A DNA stretch of 64,000 nt. Origin: Clostridia bacterium. Lineage in GTDB: Bacteria > Bacillota > Clostridia > Oscillospirales > Acutalibacteraceae. Location of the stretch: the NCBI GenBank assembly GCA_017441385.1, contig JAFRXY010000043.1, forward strand, positions 1-64,000, read 5' to 3'. Positions 17,027 to 24,433 of the stretch are shown here, in pieces. The notes under the pieces are model-generated. The model had not been told where the DNA came from, searched no databases, and was given only the letters and a program-made list of their open reading frames with translations. Made by a program: the position numbers and the translations under genes. The first letter of the stretch is position 1; each line of letters starts with the position of its first letter.

Positions 17027-17302
17027 TCAGTTGGCCTTCATTTTTTCGAAGCACTCGCTGCAATAAACAGGACGTCCTTCTGTGGGCTCAAACGGAACGG
17101 TTGCTTCGCCGCCGCATGCGTCGCAGACTGCCTTGTATGTCTTGCGCTGCTGTCTGGTGGCTGCTTTCTTTGCGTCACGGCATTCCTTGCAGCGCTGAGG
17201 CTCGTTTTCAAAGCCCTTGCTTGCATAGAATTCCTGCTCACCTGCCGTGAAAACAAATTCTTTGCCGCAATCCTTGCATCTGAGAGTTTTGTCTTCGTAC
17301 AT
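17027..17302 (-). CDS. Small double zinc-ribbon protein
   Basis: This 91-aa protein has two zinc-ribbon units: CKDCG with CKECRD, then CDACGG with CSECFE, each a pair of CxxC knuckles. Short proteins like this (zinc-ribbon domain-containing, often annotated CxxC-x17-CxxC) are common in Clostridia; their function is unknown, and nucleic-acid or protein binding is usually guessed. The start at 17302 has GAGG eight bases upstream and is preferred over an in-frame codon 5 residues earlier. It lies alone between dpaA and a sigma factor gene. A 12-bp palindrome (TCATTTAAATGA, about 16973-16984) lies just after it. Confidence 0.8.
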   Translation of the reverse strand: MYEDKTLRCKDCGKEFVFTAGEQEFYASKGFENEPQRCKECRDAKKAATRQQRKTYKAVCDACGGEATVPFEPTEGRPVYCSECFEKMKAN

Positions 17303-17453
17303 TGTTAAAAACCTCACTTTAGAGAAAATAGAATGTTTACGCCCCGGGACGGGTTTTCACCGACATCTCCGCACATTTGCATCAGCATGTAAGCGTGCTA
17401 TGCGGCGCTTGAAAAATTAAGCTACAGGGACATGTGTATCATCAGGCAAAATA

Positions 17454-18020
17454 CTAACTTCGTTTTGAAGCCCTGTATTTCTGCCTTATTCGCTGAATGG
17501 CGTTATCCACCGACTTTAAGCTGATTCCCAGAGAAGCGGCGGTTTCTTCATAGGTCAGGCCTTTCACACGCAGTTCCGCCACGGCACGTTCCAACCCGCT
17601 GAGCCTTGACATGAATGCGGAATCAACATCCCTTGCGTCCAAAATGTCCTGAGAATCCATGCCGAATTCTGTTTCGGCGCCAGAGAGAAGGACACTGTTG
17701 TTCAGTATGGCGTTTTTGCCGCTGAGATACGACCTTACCGCCGAAGTCAGCACATTGTCTACGCATTTTTCGGCATAAGTGCGGAAACGCGCGCCCTTTG
17801 ACGGGTCAAAACTCCTTACCGCGTGAAGGAATCCTATCGCGGCCTCCTGCGCCATATCGTCAGTGATGTCCACCCCGCAGACACGGCTCTTTTCAACCGC
17901 CTTGGCGTGCATCATAGCGTTGTAACGTCCGAAAAGACAGGCAAAAGCAGCCTGATCGTCATCTGACGCCATGAGAGCCAGCTCTGCGTCCGACCTCGCT
18001 GCGTAAGAATTCATCGGCAA
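17454..18020 (-). CDS. Sigma-70 family factor, SigH/Spo0H-like
   Basis: This 188-aa sigma factor has region 2 (DDMAQEAAIGFLHAVRSFDPSKGARFRTYAEKCVDN) and region 4 (LSGLERAVAELRVKGLTYEETAASLGISLKSVDNAIQRIRQKY) but no region 1.1 and little of region 3. That layout and the wording of both regions resemble SigH (Spo0H), which drives early sporulation genes. I chose a TTG at 18020 with GGGAGG eight bases upstream; the ATG two codons on is the alternative. It has its own strong promoter. Which promoters it reads cannot be told from the window. Confidence 0.85.
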   Translation of the reverse strand: MPMNSYAARSDAELALMASDDDQAAFACLFGRYNAMMHAKAVEKSRVCGVDITDDMAQEAAIGFLHAVRSFDPSKGARFRTYAEKCVDNVLTSAVRSYLSGKNAILNNSVLLSGAETEFGMDSQDILDARDVDSAFMSRLSGLERAVAELRVKGLTYEETAASLGISLKSVDNAIQRIRQKYRASKRS

Positions 18021-18114
18021 AAGTCCGACCTCCCTGACGATTCTGAAAAGAATTACCGACAAAAATCGGGTGATTATGAACACACATTTATGGATTCTTA
18101 AATTATGCATATAC

Positions 18115-18143
18115 ATAATACACCCGAAAAACAACTTTGTCAA
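18115..18143 (-). promoter_or_regulatory. Sigma-A promoter of the SigH-like gene
   Basis: On the minus strand, TTGACA (18138-18143), a 17-base spacer and TATTAT (18115-18120). The leader is about 90 bases. Confidence 0.88.
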
Positions 18144-18186
18144 TAGATTTTATGAATTATATAGATTTTTTGCAATTTTTTTGTTA

Positions 18187-19584
18187 TTATTCTTCCGAAT
18201 TCTTTGCCGCATCGCTGTCAACCTTATTTTTGACCGCTTCAAGAACCTTGGAGGCAATCGGACGGGCCACAGCGCCGCCGCCGCCCCCGTTCTGAACGAA
18301 CACGGCAAAGGCATAGGGGTATTTTTCATTGCGCGAAAAGCCAACGAACCACGCGTGTGACTTCTTCCCGCCGTCCAGCTCCGCCGTTCCGGTCTTTGCA
18401 CAGACTTCCATGCCGGCCGGAAAATTCTTATCCCTGTAGTTGTCGGTGACATTGAATCGCATCATGTCGGACAGCTTTTCGGCGGTGGACTGGCTCAGAA
18501 TTCGTGTCGTATCTGTCTGCTTGTCAACATTGAGCGGAATTCCGGAGCCGGTAGTGATCTTTTCCACTATGTATGGCTCGGCGCATATACCTCCGTTGGC
18601 AATGATTCCCATGTACCTCATCATGGAATAAGGCGTCACTTCGTCGGTGTTCTGCCCTATGCCGGTCCACGCCAGTTCATTGATACCGCCGGAGGAAGCG
18701 ATCTTCCCCTTCACGGTGGGAATGCCGCTGATGCTGTGTCCTGTGGTAATTCCCAGTTTACGGGCGTATTCCGCGGTAATATCCCAGCCAAGCTGCATGG
18801 AAATCTCGCCGAAAGCCACATTGCAGGAATTCCTCAGCGCGTATCGGAAATTTTCTTCCCTGTGGGTGCCGGAGCACACGATCTTCTGACCGTTGACCGT
18901 CATGACCTTTTCACAGTTGAAGGTCTGGCTGTCAATATCGGGAATGCAGTCAATGGCGGCAGCGGCCGTGACTGTCTTGTAAACGGAGCCGGGCGTAAAT
19001 CTCGACGAAATGCATCGGTTAATGAAAACGCCGTCATAATTATCGTCGTCAGAATTGATCACCGGAGGATTCTCCGGGTCATAGGTCGGTGTGCTGACAA
19101 GACACAAGACCTCGCCGGTTCTGTAATTGAATACGCAGATCGCGCCTTTTTTGCCCTTCAGCTGTTCATATGCCGCAGAACTGACTTCCGAATCCAGTGT
19201 GGTGTAAATCTTATTCCCCGCCACTGTGGTGGAAAACATGCCTGTAATGATGTTGAATCCCACAAGCCGATCGGCATACACCTTCTGGAGTGAAGTAGCG
19301 ACATTGCTCTTTTTATCGCCGATAACATGCATCGTGGCACACCGGACGCTTTCGCTGTCGCTGTATTTGCGCTTTCCTTCCACCGTGTCAAGCAGAGCAT
19401 TCCCGTCGCGGTCGTAAATCGCGCCGTCTATGATAACGCCGTTATTGTAGACATGCCGGTTGGCAGTGAAATTGACCCATTTGGTGCCTTCGGAGAAGAA
19501 GCGGAATGTGAAATATCCTATGCCTCCCATCAGGCATACAATAATTATCAATACGCTGAACGCACGTCTCTGAACTTTTTTCAA
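18187..19584 (-). CDS. Class B penicillin-binding protein (PbpA-like transpeptidase)
   Basis: This 465-aa transpeptidase cross-links peptidoglycan. It has one N-terminal membrane segment (10-30), a short dimerisation region and a full transpeptidase domain with Ser200-x-x-Lys203 (PGSVYKT), Ser253-Cys-Asn255 and KTGTAE near residue 396. It lacks the large pedestal of FtsI/MrdA and matches the shorter mycobacterial/clostridial PbpA type. It lies 18 bases after the FHA-RodA gene. RodA-family proteins are glycan polymerases that work with a partner class B PBP, so the two probably form one wall-synthesis complex. Confidence 0.92.
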   Translation of the reverse strand: MKKVQRRAFSVLIIIVCLMGGIGYFTFRFFSEGTKWVNFTANRHVYNNGVIIDGAIYDRDGNALLDTVEGKRKYSDSESVRCATMHVIGDKKSNVATSLQKVYADRLVGFNIITGMFSTTVAGNKIYTTLDSEVSSAAYEQLKGKKGAICVFNYRTGEVLCLVSTPTYDPENPPVINSDDDNYDGVFINRCISSRFTPGSVYKTVTAAAAIDCIPDIDSQTFNCEKVMTVNGQKIVCSGTHREENFRYALRNSCNVAFGEISMQLGWDITAEYARKLGITTGHSISGIPTVKGKIASSGGINELAWTGIGQNTDEVTPYSMMRYMGIIANGGICAEPYIVEKITTGSGIPLNVDKQTDTTRILSQSTAEKLSDMMRFNVTDNYRDKNFPAGMEVCAKTGTAELDGGKKSHAWFVGFSRNEKYPYAFAVFVQNGGGGGAVARPIASKVLEAVKNKVDSDAAKNSEE

Positions 19585-19602
19585 TGATCCGCACCTCCCC
19601 GA

Positions 19603-21780
19603 TCAATGCCTGCGGCGGCTGCCGATATAATTCTCGCTGCCGTCGTCATCGCCGGTGTAGTTATGCTTTATGCGCCTTCTGACCTGCGTCGCGCCGCCGC
19701 TCTGCTCCGCTGTACCGGATGGCTGCGCGGCGTCATTCAGGTTGACAGGCGGCTTTTGACTGGCCTGATACCCGGGATTTTTGAGAGGGTCGGAATAAAT
19801 AATATCCTCAGCGGAAAACTGTCTGTCGTCCAGTTCCACCATTCCCTCGGTCTTCTCAGGAATTGCTTCCGTAAAGTCGACGTCCGCGACCGGCTTGAGG
19901 ATTCCTTTGTCAATCAGCCTGATTCTGATGCGTTCCGCAATCAGTCCCAGTTTGCTGAAATCATACTCGCTTCTGCCGATCATATTCCTGACTTCGGGCA
20001 GCGGCTGTCCGGAACTGTCGGTCAGTCCCTCGCCGCTCTGTATACGCACCTTGAAGCTCTCCCTTGCCGCGGCAAAGCTCGCGTTCCGACGGGTATCGGC
20101 CGCCTTGACATAGGCCAGAAGTCCCCAGCTGGAAAGCATACTCGAACCGCCGTTGGATACAAACGGGAAGGTAACGCCCGTAAGCGGCAGCACATCGACC
20201 GAACCCAGCGTATTGAGTATGGTCTGGAATACCATCATGCTGACGGCTGCACAGGCCGCAATCACGTAGAAAGAAGAACGGCCGTTTGCGGCGCTCTTAA
20301 TGGTGAAAGCCGCAAGTGCGCAGATGCACACCACTGTCGTCAGGGCGATCAGCAATCCCCATTCCTCACAGACCACACCGAAAACAAGGTCGGTATCGGC
20401 GGCAACCACCCTTCTCAGCCAGCCGCTTCCGATTCCTACCCCCGCCAGACCCCCGCTGGCGGAAGCCGACATGGTTCTGGTCTGCTGATAACCAAGATTG
20501 TAGGGATCATCCCATGCGTGTCCCCATATCGCAAACCTTCGGGCGACATAGGGCTTGAATTTAAGCACCAGCATAACGCCGAACACCACCGTCGCGCAGA
20601 TCAGCGCAATGGTGGAAAAATCGCCCGAACGCATAAACGCTATCACAACGAACGCCACAAAGAAAATCGAGGCGGTTCCGAAATCGCCCATCAGTGCCAG
20701 AGCGCCGATACATACGCCCGAAAATCCGATGAAGTAGGCAAGATTCTTCTTGGTAAGCAGGATATCCAGCGTCGCCGCGCCGATAAAGATAAAGGCAATC
20801 TTGACAAGCTCTGACGGCTGGAGCGACACCCCGCCTATTGAAATCCAGTTCTTGGCGCCGTTCTTGGTCTGACCGAAGATCAGATTGAACATCAGAATGC
20901 CCACCGCGCCAATCATAACCTGCAATTTCACTGAGGTAATGCGCTTGAGGTCGCGCAGGAACCAGCCGAACATGACAAACAGTCCGAATCCCAGCAGGAA
21001 GGCAAAGAACTGCTTATACAATTCCCCCGGCTTGGAGGACGCCGCTACAGAAAAGCCTATGGTAGACAGGAAAAAAGCGAGCATTTCCACTTCAATGCCG
21101 GTCTTTACCAGTATCCTCATGACGATATAATATGACCACATGAGAAACAGCAGTCCGCCGAAGCATACAAACACCGAAGTGTCGTCTACTTTCGCACTCC
21201 AGTACAGCTCGGCCACTGTCAGCAGAACAAAAATGCTGAGCAGCAGGAGTGTATTGACAGGACGCAGTTTTCGCGCAAGCCGCTTGTTGGTTTCCCGCTG
21301 TGAACCTCTCGGACGGGTGACAAGAAATCTTGCCTCCACATCGGCAAATTTCAGCGTACTTCCCGCAGGAAGCACAGCCGTGCCTTCCAAAGCCTTGCCG
21401 TTTACCGTTACTCCTCCGGTAGAACCGAGATCCGAGATCGTCCACCGCTTGTTTTCGTCGCGTATCAGGACGGCGTGGGAACGGGAAATCGTCGGAAAGT
21501 CGATGACGATATCGCTGGAGGAGGCCCTGCCGATGGTATTCTCCCAATGACTCACCGGCAGCCTTCCGTAACCGTCTACATCGAGATAAGCCCATACCTC
21601 CGGCGCTTCATGCCCCGAAAGCATCGACCTTACACACCGGAATACAATAAAGAAAGCCAAGACGGGTATGACCCATCTGGCAATTGCCGTAAAATCACCA
21701 AGTGAGATAAAGAAACCCGAAACGGTTTCCCATGCAAGTTCCCACCATGATTCCTCCGTAAATAAAGAAGCGCAAATCAT
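19603..21780 (-). CDS. FHA domain-RodA/FtsW (SEDS) fusion
   Basis: This 725-aa protein joins a phosphothreonine-reading FHA domain to a SEDS glycan polymerase. Near the N-terminus one membrane segment precedes the FHA (about 67-150: NTIGRASSSDIVID, SRSHAVL, LGSTGGVTVNGKAL; the usual Asn of STNG is Gly). About ten membrane helices follow, with SEDS motifs GAKNWISIGG, QPSELVKIAFI and FPFVSNGGSSM. A hydrophilic C-terminal tail of about 130 residues ends in RRRIKHNYTGDDDGS. The start at 21780 follows AAGGAAG by 12 bases; an upstream extension of 25 residues is possible. It is paired with the class B PBP gene. The FHA suggests control by a Ser/Thr kinase, perhaps the one at 3615-4514. Confidence 0.9.
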   Translation of the reverse strand: MICASLFTEESWWELAWETVSGFFISLGDFTAIARWVIPVLAFFIVFRCVRSMLSGHEAPEVWAYLDVDGYGRLPVSHWENTIGRASSSDIVIDFPTISRSHAVLIRDENKRWTISDLGSTGGVTVNGKALEGTAVLPAGSTLKFADVEARFLVTRPRGSQRETNKRLARKLRPVNTLLLLSIFVLLTVAELYWSAKVDDTSVFVCFGGLLFLMWSYYIVMRILVKTGIEVEMLAFFLSTIGFSVAASSKPGELYKQFFAFLLGFGLFVMFGWFLRDLKRITSVKLQVMIGAVGILMFNLIFGQTKNGAKNWISIGGVSLQPSELVKIAFIFIGAATLDILLTKKNLAYFIGFSGVCIGALALMGDFGTASIFFVAFVVIAFMRSGDFSTIALICATVVFGVMLVLKFKPYVARRFAIWGHAWDDPYNLGYQQTRTMSASASGGLAGVGIGSGWLRRVVAADTDLVFGVVCEEWGLLIALTTVVCICALAAFTIKSAANGRSSFYVIAACAAVSMMVFQTILNTLGSVDVLPLTGVTFPFVSNGGSSMLSSWGLLAYVKAADTRRNASFAAARESFKVRIQSGEGLTDSSGQPLPEVRNMIGRSEYDFSKLGLIAERIRIRLIDKGILKPVADVDFTEAIPEKTEGMVELDDRQFSAEDIIYSDPLKNPGYQASQKPPVNLNDAAQPSGTAEQSGGATQVRRRIKHNYTGDDDGSENYIGSRRRH

Positions 21781-21826
21781 CTCACTGACACACTTCCTTT
21801 CATTAATGATCAATACTATCTTCTTC

Positions 21827-21870
21827 AGAAAAACCGGAAAAGCCGATATCCGCAAAAAGCGGATACCGGC
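21827..21870 (-). terminator. Terminator downstream of the serpin gene
   Basis: On the minus strand, GCCGGTATCCGC and its near-perfect complement around a T5 loop, then TTTTCCGG and more T. It overlaps the leader of the FHA-RodA gene and so could also attenuate it. Confidence 0.7.
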
Positions 21871-21893
21871 CTTTGCGGCAAAAAAACGAATGG

Positions 21894-21925
21894 TAATCGG
21901 ATAATCGGATAATCGGATAATCAGA
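21894..21925. repeat. Tandem 8-bp repeat
   Basis: Three perfect copies of TAATCGGA and a fourth with one change (TAATCAGA), just after the serpin stop codon. Confidence 0.9.
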
Positions 21926-21928
21926 GTG

Positions 21929-23182
21929 TCAGCCTTTCACTGTATTGACAGCGCCGACAATGACAGGAAGAAACTTTTTCGTGTCAACGACCGCAAATAC
22001 AAACGGACGGTTAAGGGAAATCGGAATCACGCTTGTGGCCACATTGGAATTGGTAACATTCGCTCCGGTTCCCTTGCTGGTTCCTTTTTCAGTTACATTG
22101 ATTCCTGTAAAAACATTTATATCGCCGACATAGAGTCGGTCATCAGCTGTACCGAAATTACCGAATGAAGCCGACTCGCTGCTGAAAGCCTTGGTTACGC
22201 CCAGCGTTTCCAGCATATTCTTCATTCCGCCCTTGTATTCACAGGAGAATTTGGGGATACTTGCGTCAATAACCCTTTCCTTGCGATCTTTGATAAGCGT
22301 ACGATAATTCGTTCCGTTTGAAAGGTACGTAATCAGATTGGAGAGAGAAGCCTGGTTCTCGTTCTTTGAAACAAAGGCAACAAAGGCATAATTGCCGCCG
22401 GAATACTTCTTGGCAAATCCATTGATTTCGTCATTTCCCATGAAGATATACTCATAGCTGGACATCATCTGAACGCTTTCTTCCTGAGACGTTGACGACC
22501 TAAAAATACCGTCCGATACGTTCTCAGGAGAAATCGGAGATTCCCAGTTGGCGTCCAGTACTGTGGTATTGACAACAAACAACGGGGCATCTGACGGAAT
22601 CGTATCAACAATATACTCGGCATTCATGTCGGTCTTGTTCGACGCCCAGTTATTGATGTTAGTGACAGCCTCTTTGCCGAAGCTCTCTTTATACGCGTCC
22701 GCGTTGTAATAGGTCTTTGCGACAGACAGAAAATCATTCGACGGAGTAACATTCTTATCCGCATTGCACCATAACGCGTTTTCAAAATACAGCTTCGCGT
22801 TATCCGTGTCTTTCAGGTTTTCAGCAAATGAATGCATGTAATCATTCAATGCATCGAATTTCATGAAGCCGCTGAGCGTTCTCTCAATCTCTGAAAGCGT
22901 ATAGTTATCGGCGCCGTTTGCCAGCATGGAAAGATTATAATATGCTGCAAGGGGCGAAATCACCACATTTCCGCCATCAGAGGTATATTCGTTATTAAGC
23001 ATGGTAAATGCCTGAGAGGCATACTTCTTGCAGAACGTCTCATCCAGATCAACTTCCGACGCATTGTTCTGCCCGATATTTTCCATAAGATTCTCGGCGG
23101 TAACTTCCTTCTGACAGCTTACGGCAGATGTCATCATGACTGTCGCGAGAAAAAAGGCTGCCAATTTGCGTATTTTTTTCAT
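21929..23182 (-). CDS. Serpin lipoprotein (serine protease inhibitor)
   Basis: This 417-aa protein has a lipoprotein signal (KKIRKLAAFFLATVMMTSAVSC, lipid on Cys23) and a complete serpin fold. Family blocks include NVVISPLAAYYNLSMLANGA, VVNTTVLDANWESPI and, at the end, NRPFVFAVVDTKKFLPVIVGAVNTV. The reactive-centre loop runs about residues 365-382 (EKGTSKGTG, then ANVTNSNVA). The loop hinge carries Lys and Gly where inhibitory serpins have small Ala/Thr residues at P12-P9. If standard numbering holds, P1 is near Val381, which would suit an elastase-like target. In gut bacteria serpins guard against host or microbial proteases. It is a single gene with a TATAAT -10 at 23214-23219 and its own terminator. 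Confidence 0.92.
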   Translation of the reverse strand: MKKIRKLAAFFLATVMMTSAVSCQKEVTAENLMENIGQNNASEVDLDETFCKKYASQAFTMLNNEYTSDGGNVVISPLAAYYNLSMLANGADNYTLSEIERTLSGFMKFDALNDYMHSFAENLKDTDNAKLYFENALWCNADKNVTPSNDFLSVAKTYYNADAYKESFGKEAVTNINNWASNKTDMNAEYIVDTIPSDAPLFVVNTTVLDANWESPISPENVSDGIFRSSTSQEESVQMMSSYEYIFMGNDEINGFAKKYSGGNYAFVAFVSKNENQASLSNLITYLSNGTNYRTLIKDRKERVIDASIPKFSCEYKGGMKNMLETLGVTKAFSSESASFGNFGTADDRLYVGDINVFTGINVTEKGTSKGTGANVTNSNVATSVIPISLNRPFVFAVVDTKKFLPVIVGAVNTVKG

Positions 23183-23295
23183 AAATAAATGCTCCCTTCA
23201 AATATTATTATATATTATAACACGTTTTTTACAAAAAGAAAAGAAGTTTTATTCATTTTTTGACTATTCAGGCAAATTATTTTTTATTCTATAAA

Positions 23296-23338
23296 CAAAA
23301 ATCACCTGCCGCACAGAATATGCGCGGCAGGTGAAAAA
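23296..23338 (-). terminator. Terminator of the ThyX-like gene
   Basis: On the minus strand, CACCTGCCGC and its complement (31 bases in all, one mismatch region), followed by ATTTTTG. Confidence 0.9.
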
Positions 23339-23340
23339 AT

Positions 23341-23964
23341 TCATTTGTCATTACAGACGATAAGCTCCTGCGCATACGGCAGAGACAGTATCCAGTCGCA
23401 GAAAGTGTGCCATTCGGCGAGCTTATGATCTTTGCGGGCAAAATATATATTGATAAGTGTTTCATAATTGAACGAACATGTTCTCATCTGATTATAGCTG
23501 GATGGAAGAAGCTGGATGATATCATACCAATCCTTCTTTTCCTTGGTTTCCAGATAGCGAAGGCGGATGCTCTCCAGCCGGTCTACCACGGTCTGCATAA
23601 AAGCCTCCGTTTCCGGAGTCATATGATCATGGCTGAAATCATCTATTTCAAACCGCTTGCTTGTGATCTTATGCATCGTACTGGTTGAATTGGCTACGGT
23701 AGCAACCTTATAGGTATCATATTCCTTCCACCAATACAGCGGCGCCGTGATATCCACCGATACAAATATCTGCCTGAGGTACTTGCGGTGATCGCTTCCG
23801 GCTTTGCGAAGCCTGCGGGCAAGATCGAGATCGTTCGGCCCCAGCACATAATGGCCGCTTGCATCGTAACCGCTGTCGCTCCTTGACCAGCTGTTCATAG
23901 GATTTCTGGCCCCGCGGATCGCGTTTTCCATATTCATCACGCTCGTGCATTCGAGCTTGATCAT
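23341..23964 (-). CDS. ThyX-like (Thy1 superfamily) protein with altered signature
   Basis: This 207-aa protein resembles flavin-dependent thymidylate synthase. The C-terminal block LLPSSYNQMRTCSFNYETLINIYFARKDHKLAEWHTF follows the ThyX pattern (LLP, then a T-x-N-Y stretch, then R...H/A...E). The middle block FVSVDITAPLYWWKEYDTYK, then VANSTSTMHK, aligns with the ThyX signature RHRxxSxNExS, but the Arg-His-Arg residues that hold FAD and dUMP are absent. Similar proteins occur in clostridial genomes and phages. It may act on another pyrimidine or have no synthase activity. The start at 23964 has GGAG eight bases upstream; a longer reading would run into tRNA-Leu. Confidence 0.55.
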   Translation of the reverse strand: MIKLECTSVMNMENAIRGARNPMNSWSRSDSGYDASGHYVLGPNDLDLARRLRKAGSDHRKYLRQIFVSVDITAPLYWWKEYDTYKVATVANSTSTMHKITSKRFEIDDFSHDHMTPETEAFMQTVVDRLESIRLRYLETKEKKDWYDIIQLLPSSYNQMRTCSFNYETLINIYFARKDHKLAEWHTFCDWILSLPYAQELIVCNDK

Positions 23965-23995
23965 GCGGATACACTCCTGACTTAAATTGATTACA

Positions 23996-24045
23996 GAAAA
24001 AATAATAGAGAATAGCAGAAGATCATACTCGCTATTCTCTATAGA
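23996..24045 (-). terminator. Terminator downstream of tRNA-Leu
   Basis: On the minus strand, ATAGAGAATAGC and its complement form a 12-bp stem, followed by TATTTTTT. Confidence 0.85.
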
Positions 24046-24049
24046 AAAA

Positions 24050-24136
24050 TGGTGCCGGTGACCGGGGTCGAACCGGTACGGTATCGCTACCACCGGATTT
24101 TGAGTCCGGCACGTCTGCCAATTCCATCACACCGGC
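24050..24136 (-). tRNA. tRNA-Leu (CAA)
   Basis: An 87-base tRNA with a long variable arm, as expected for Leu. Acceptor GCCGGTG pairs with CACCGGC. The anticodon stem CCGGA/TCCGG encloses a loop with anticodon CAA. GTTCGACC lies in the T-arm, and the CCA end is encoded. Confidence 0.95.
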
Positions 24137-24143
24137 AAACAAA

Positions 24144-24173
24144 ATGTCTTGCGGAATAAATCCCGCAAGACAT
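24144..24173 (-). terminator. Hairpin between tRNA-Ala and tRNA-Leu
   Basis: An 11-bp perfect stem (ATGTCTTGCGG and complement) followed on the minus strand by TTTTG. It may be a leaky terminator or a processing signal, because no separate promoter for tRNA-Leu is visible. Confidence 0.6.
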
Positions 24174-24177
24174 CAAC

Positions 24178-24253
24178 TGGTGGAGCATAGGGGAGTCGAA
24201 CCCCTGACCTTTTGAATGCCATTCAAACGCGCTCCCAACTGCGCTAATGCCCC
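24178..24253 (-). tRNA. tRNA-Ala (GGC)
   Basis: A 76-base cloverleaf. Acceptor GGGGCAT pairs with ATGCTCC (one G-U). The anticodon stem TTTGA/TCAAA encloses anticodon GGC. The T-arm contains GTTCGACTCC and the CCA end is encoded. Confidence 0.95.
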
Positions 24254-24273
24254 AAGCTTTCGACAGCTTCTAA

Positions 24274-24302
24274 AGTATAACACAGCATTCCGGGAATGTC
24301 AA
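24274..24302 (-). promoter_or_regulatory. Sigma-A promoter of the tRNA-Ala/tRNA-Leu unit
   Basis: On the minus strand, TTGACA (24297-24302), a 17-base spacer and TATACT (24274-24279), about 20 bases before tRNA-Ala. Confidence 0.92.
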
Positions 24303-24362
24303 GTTATTTTTTTGATTTTTTTAAAATTTATTTCTGTGATTTCTGTGACTTATCCGGATAAA

Positions 24363-24402
24363 ATGCGGCGGATACAAATTTGATCCCGCGTATCCGCCGC
24401 AT
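24363..24402 (-). terminator. Terminator downstream of mltG
   Basis: On the minus strand, ATGCGGCGGATAC and its exact complement around a 14-base loop, followed by TTTATCC. Confidence 0.8.
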
Positions 24403-24433
24403 AGCTGATTGAATTTGGAATGGTCAGACACGC

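Noticed and set aside
23965..24093. N-terminal extension of the ThyX-like gene
   Set aside because: It would run through the tRNA-Leu terminator and into the tRNA itself; GGAG eight bases before 23964 fixes the later start.
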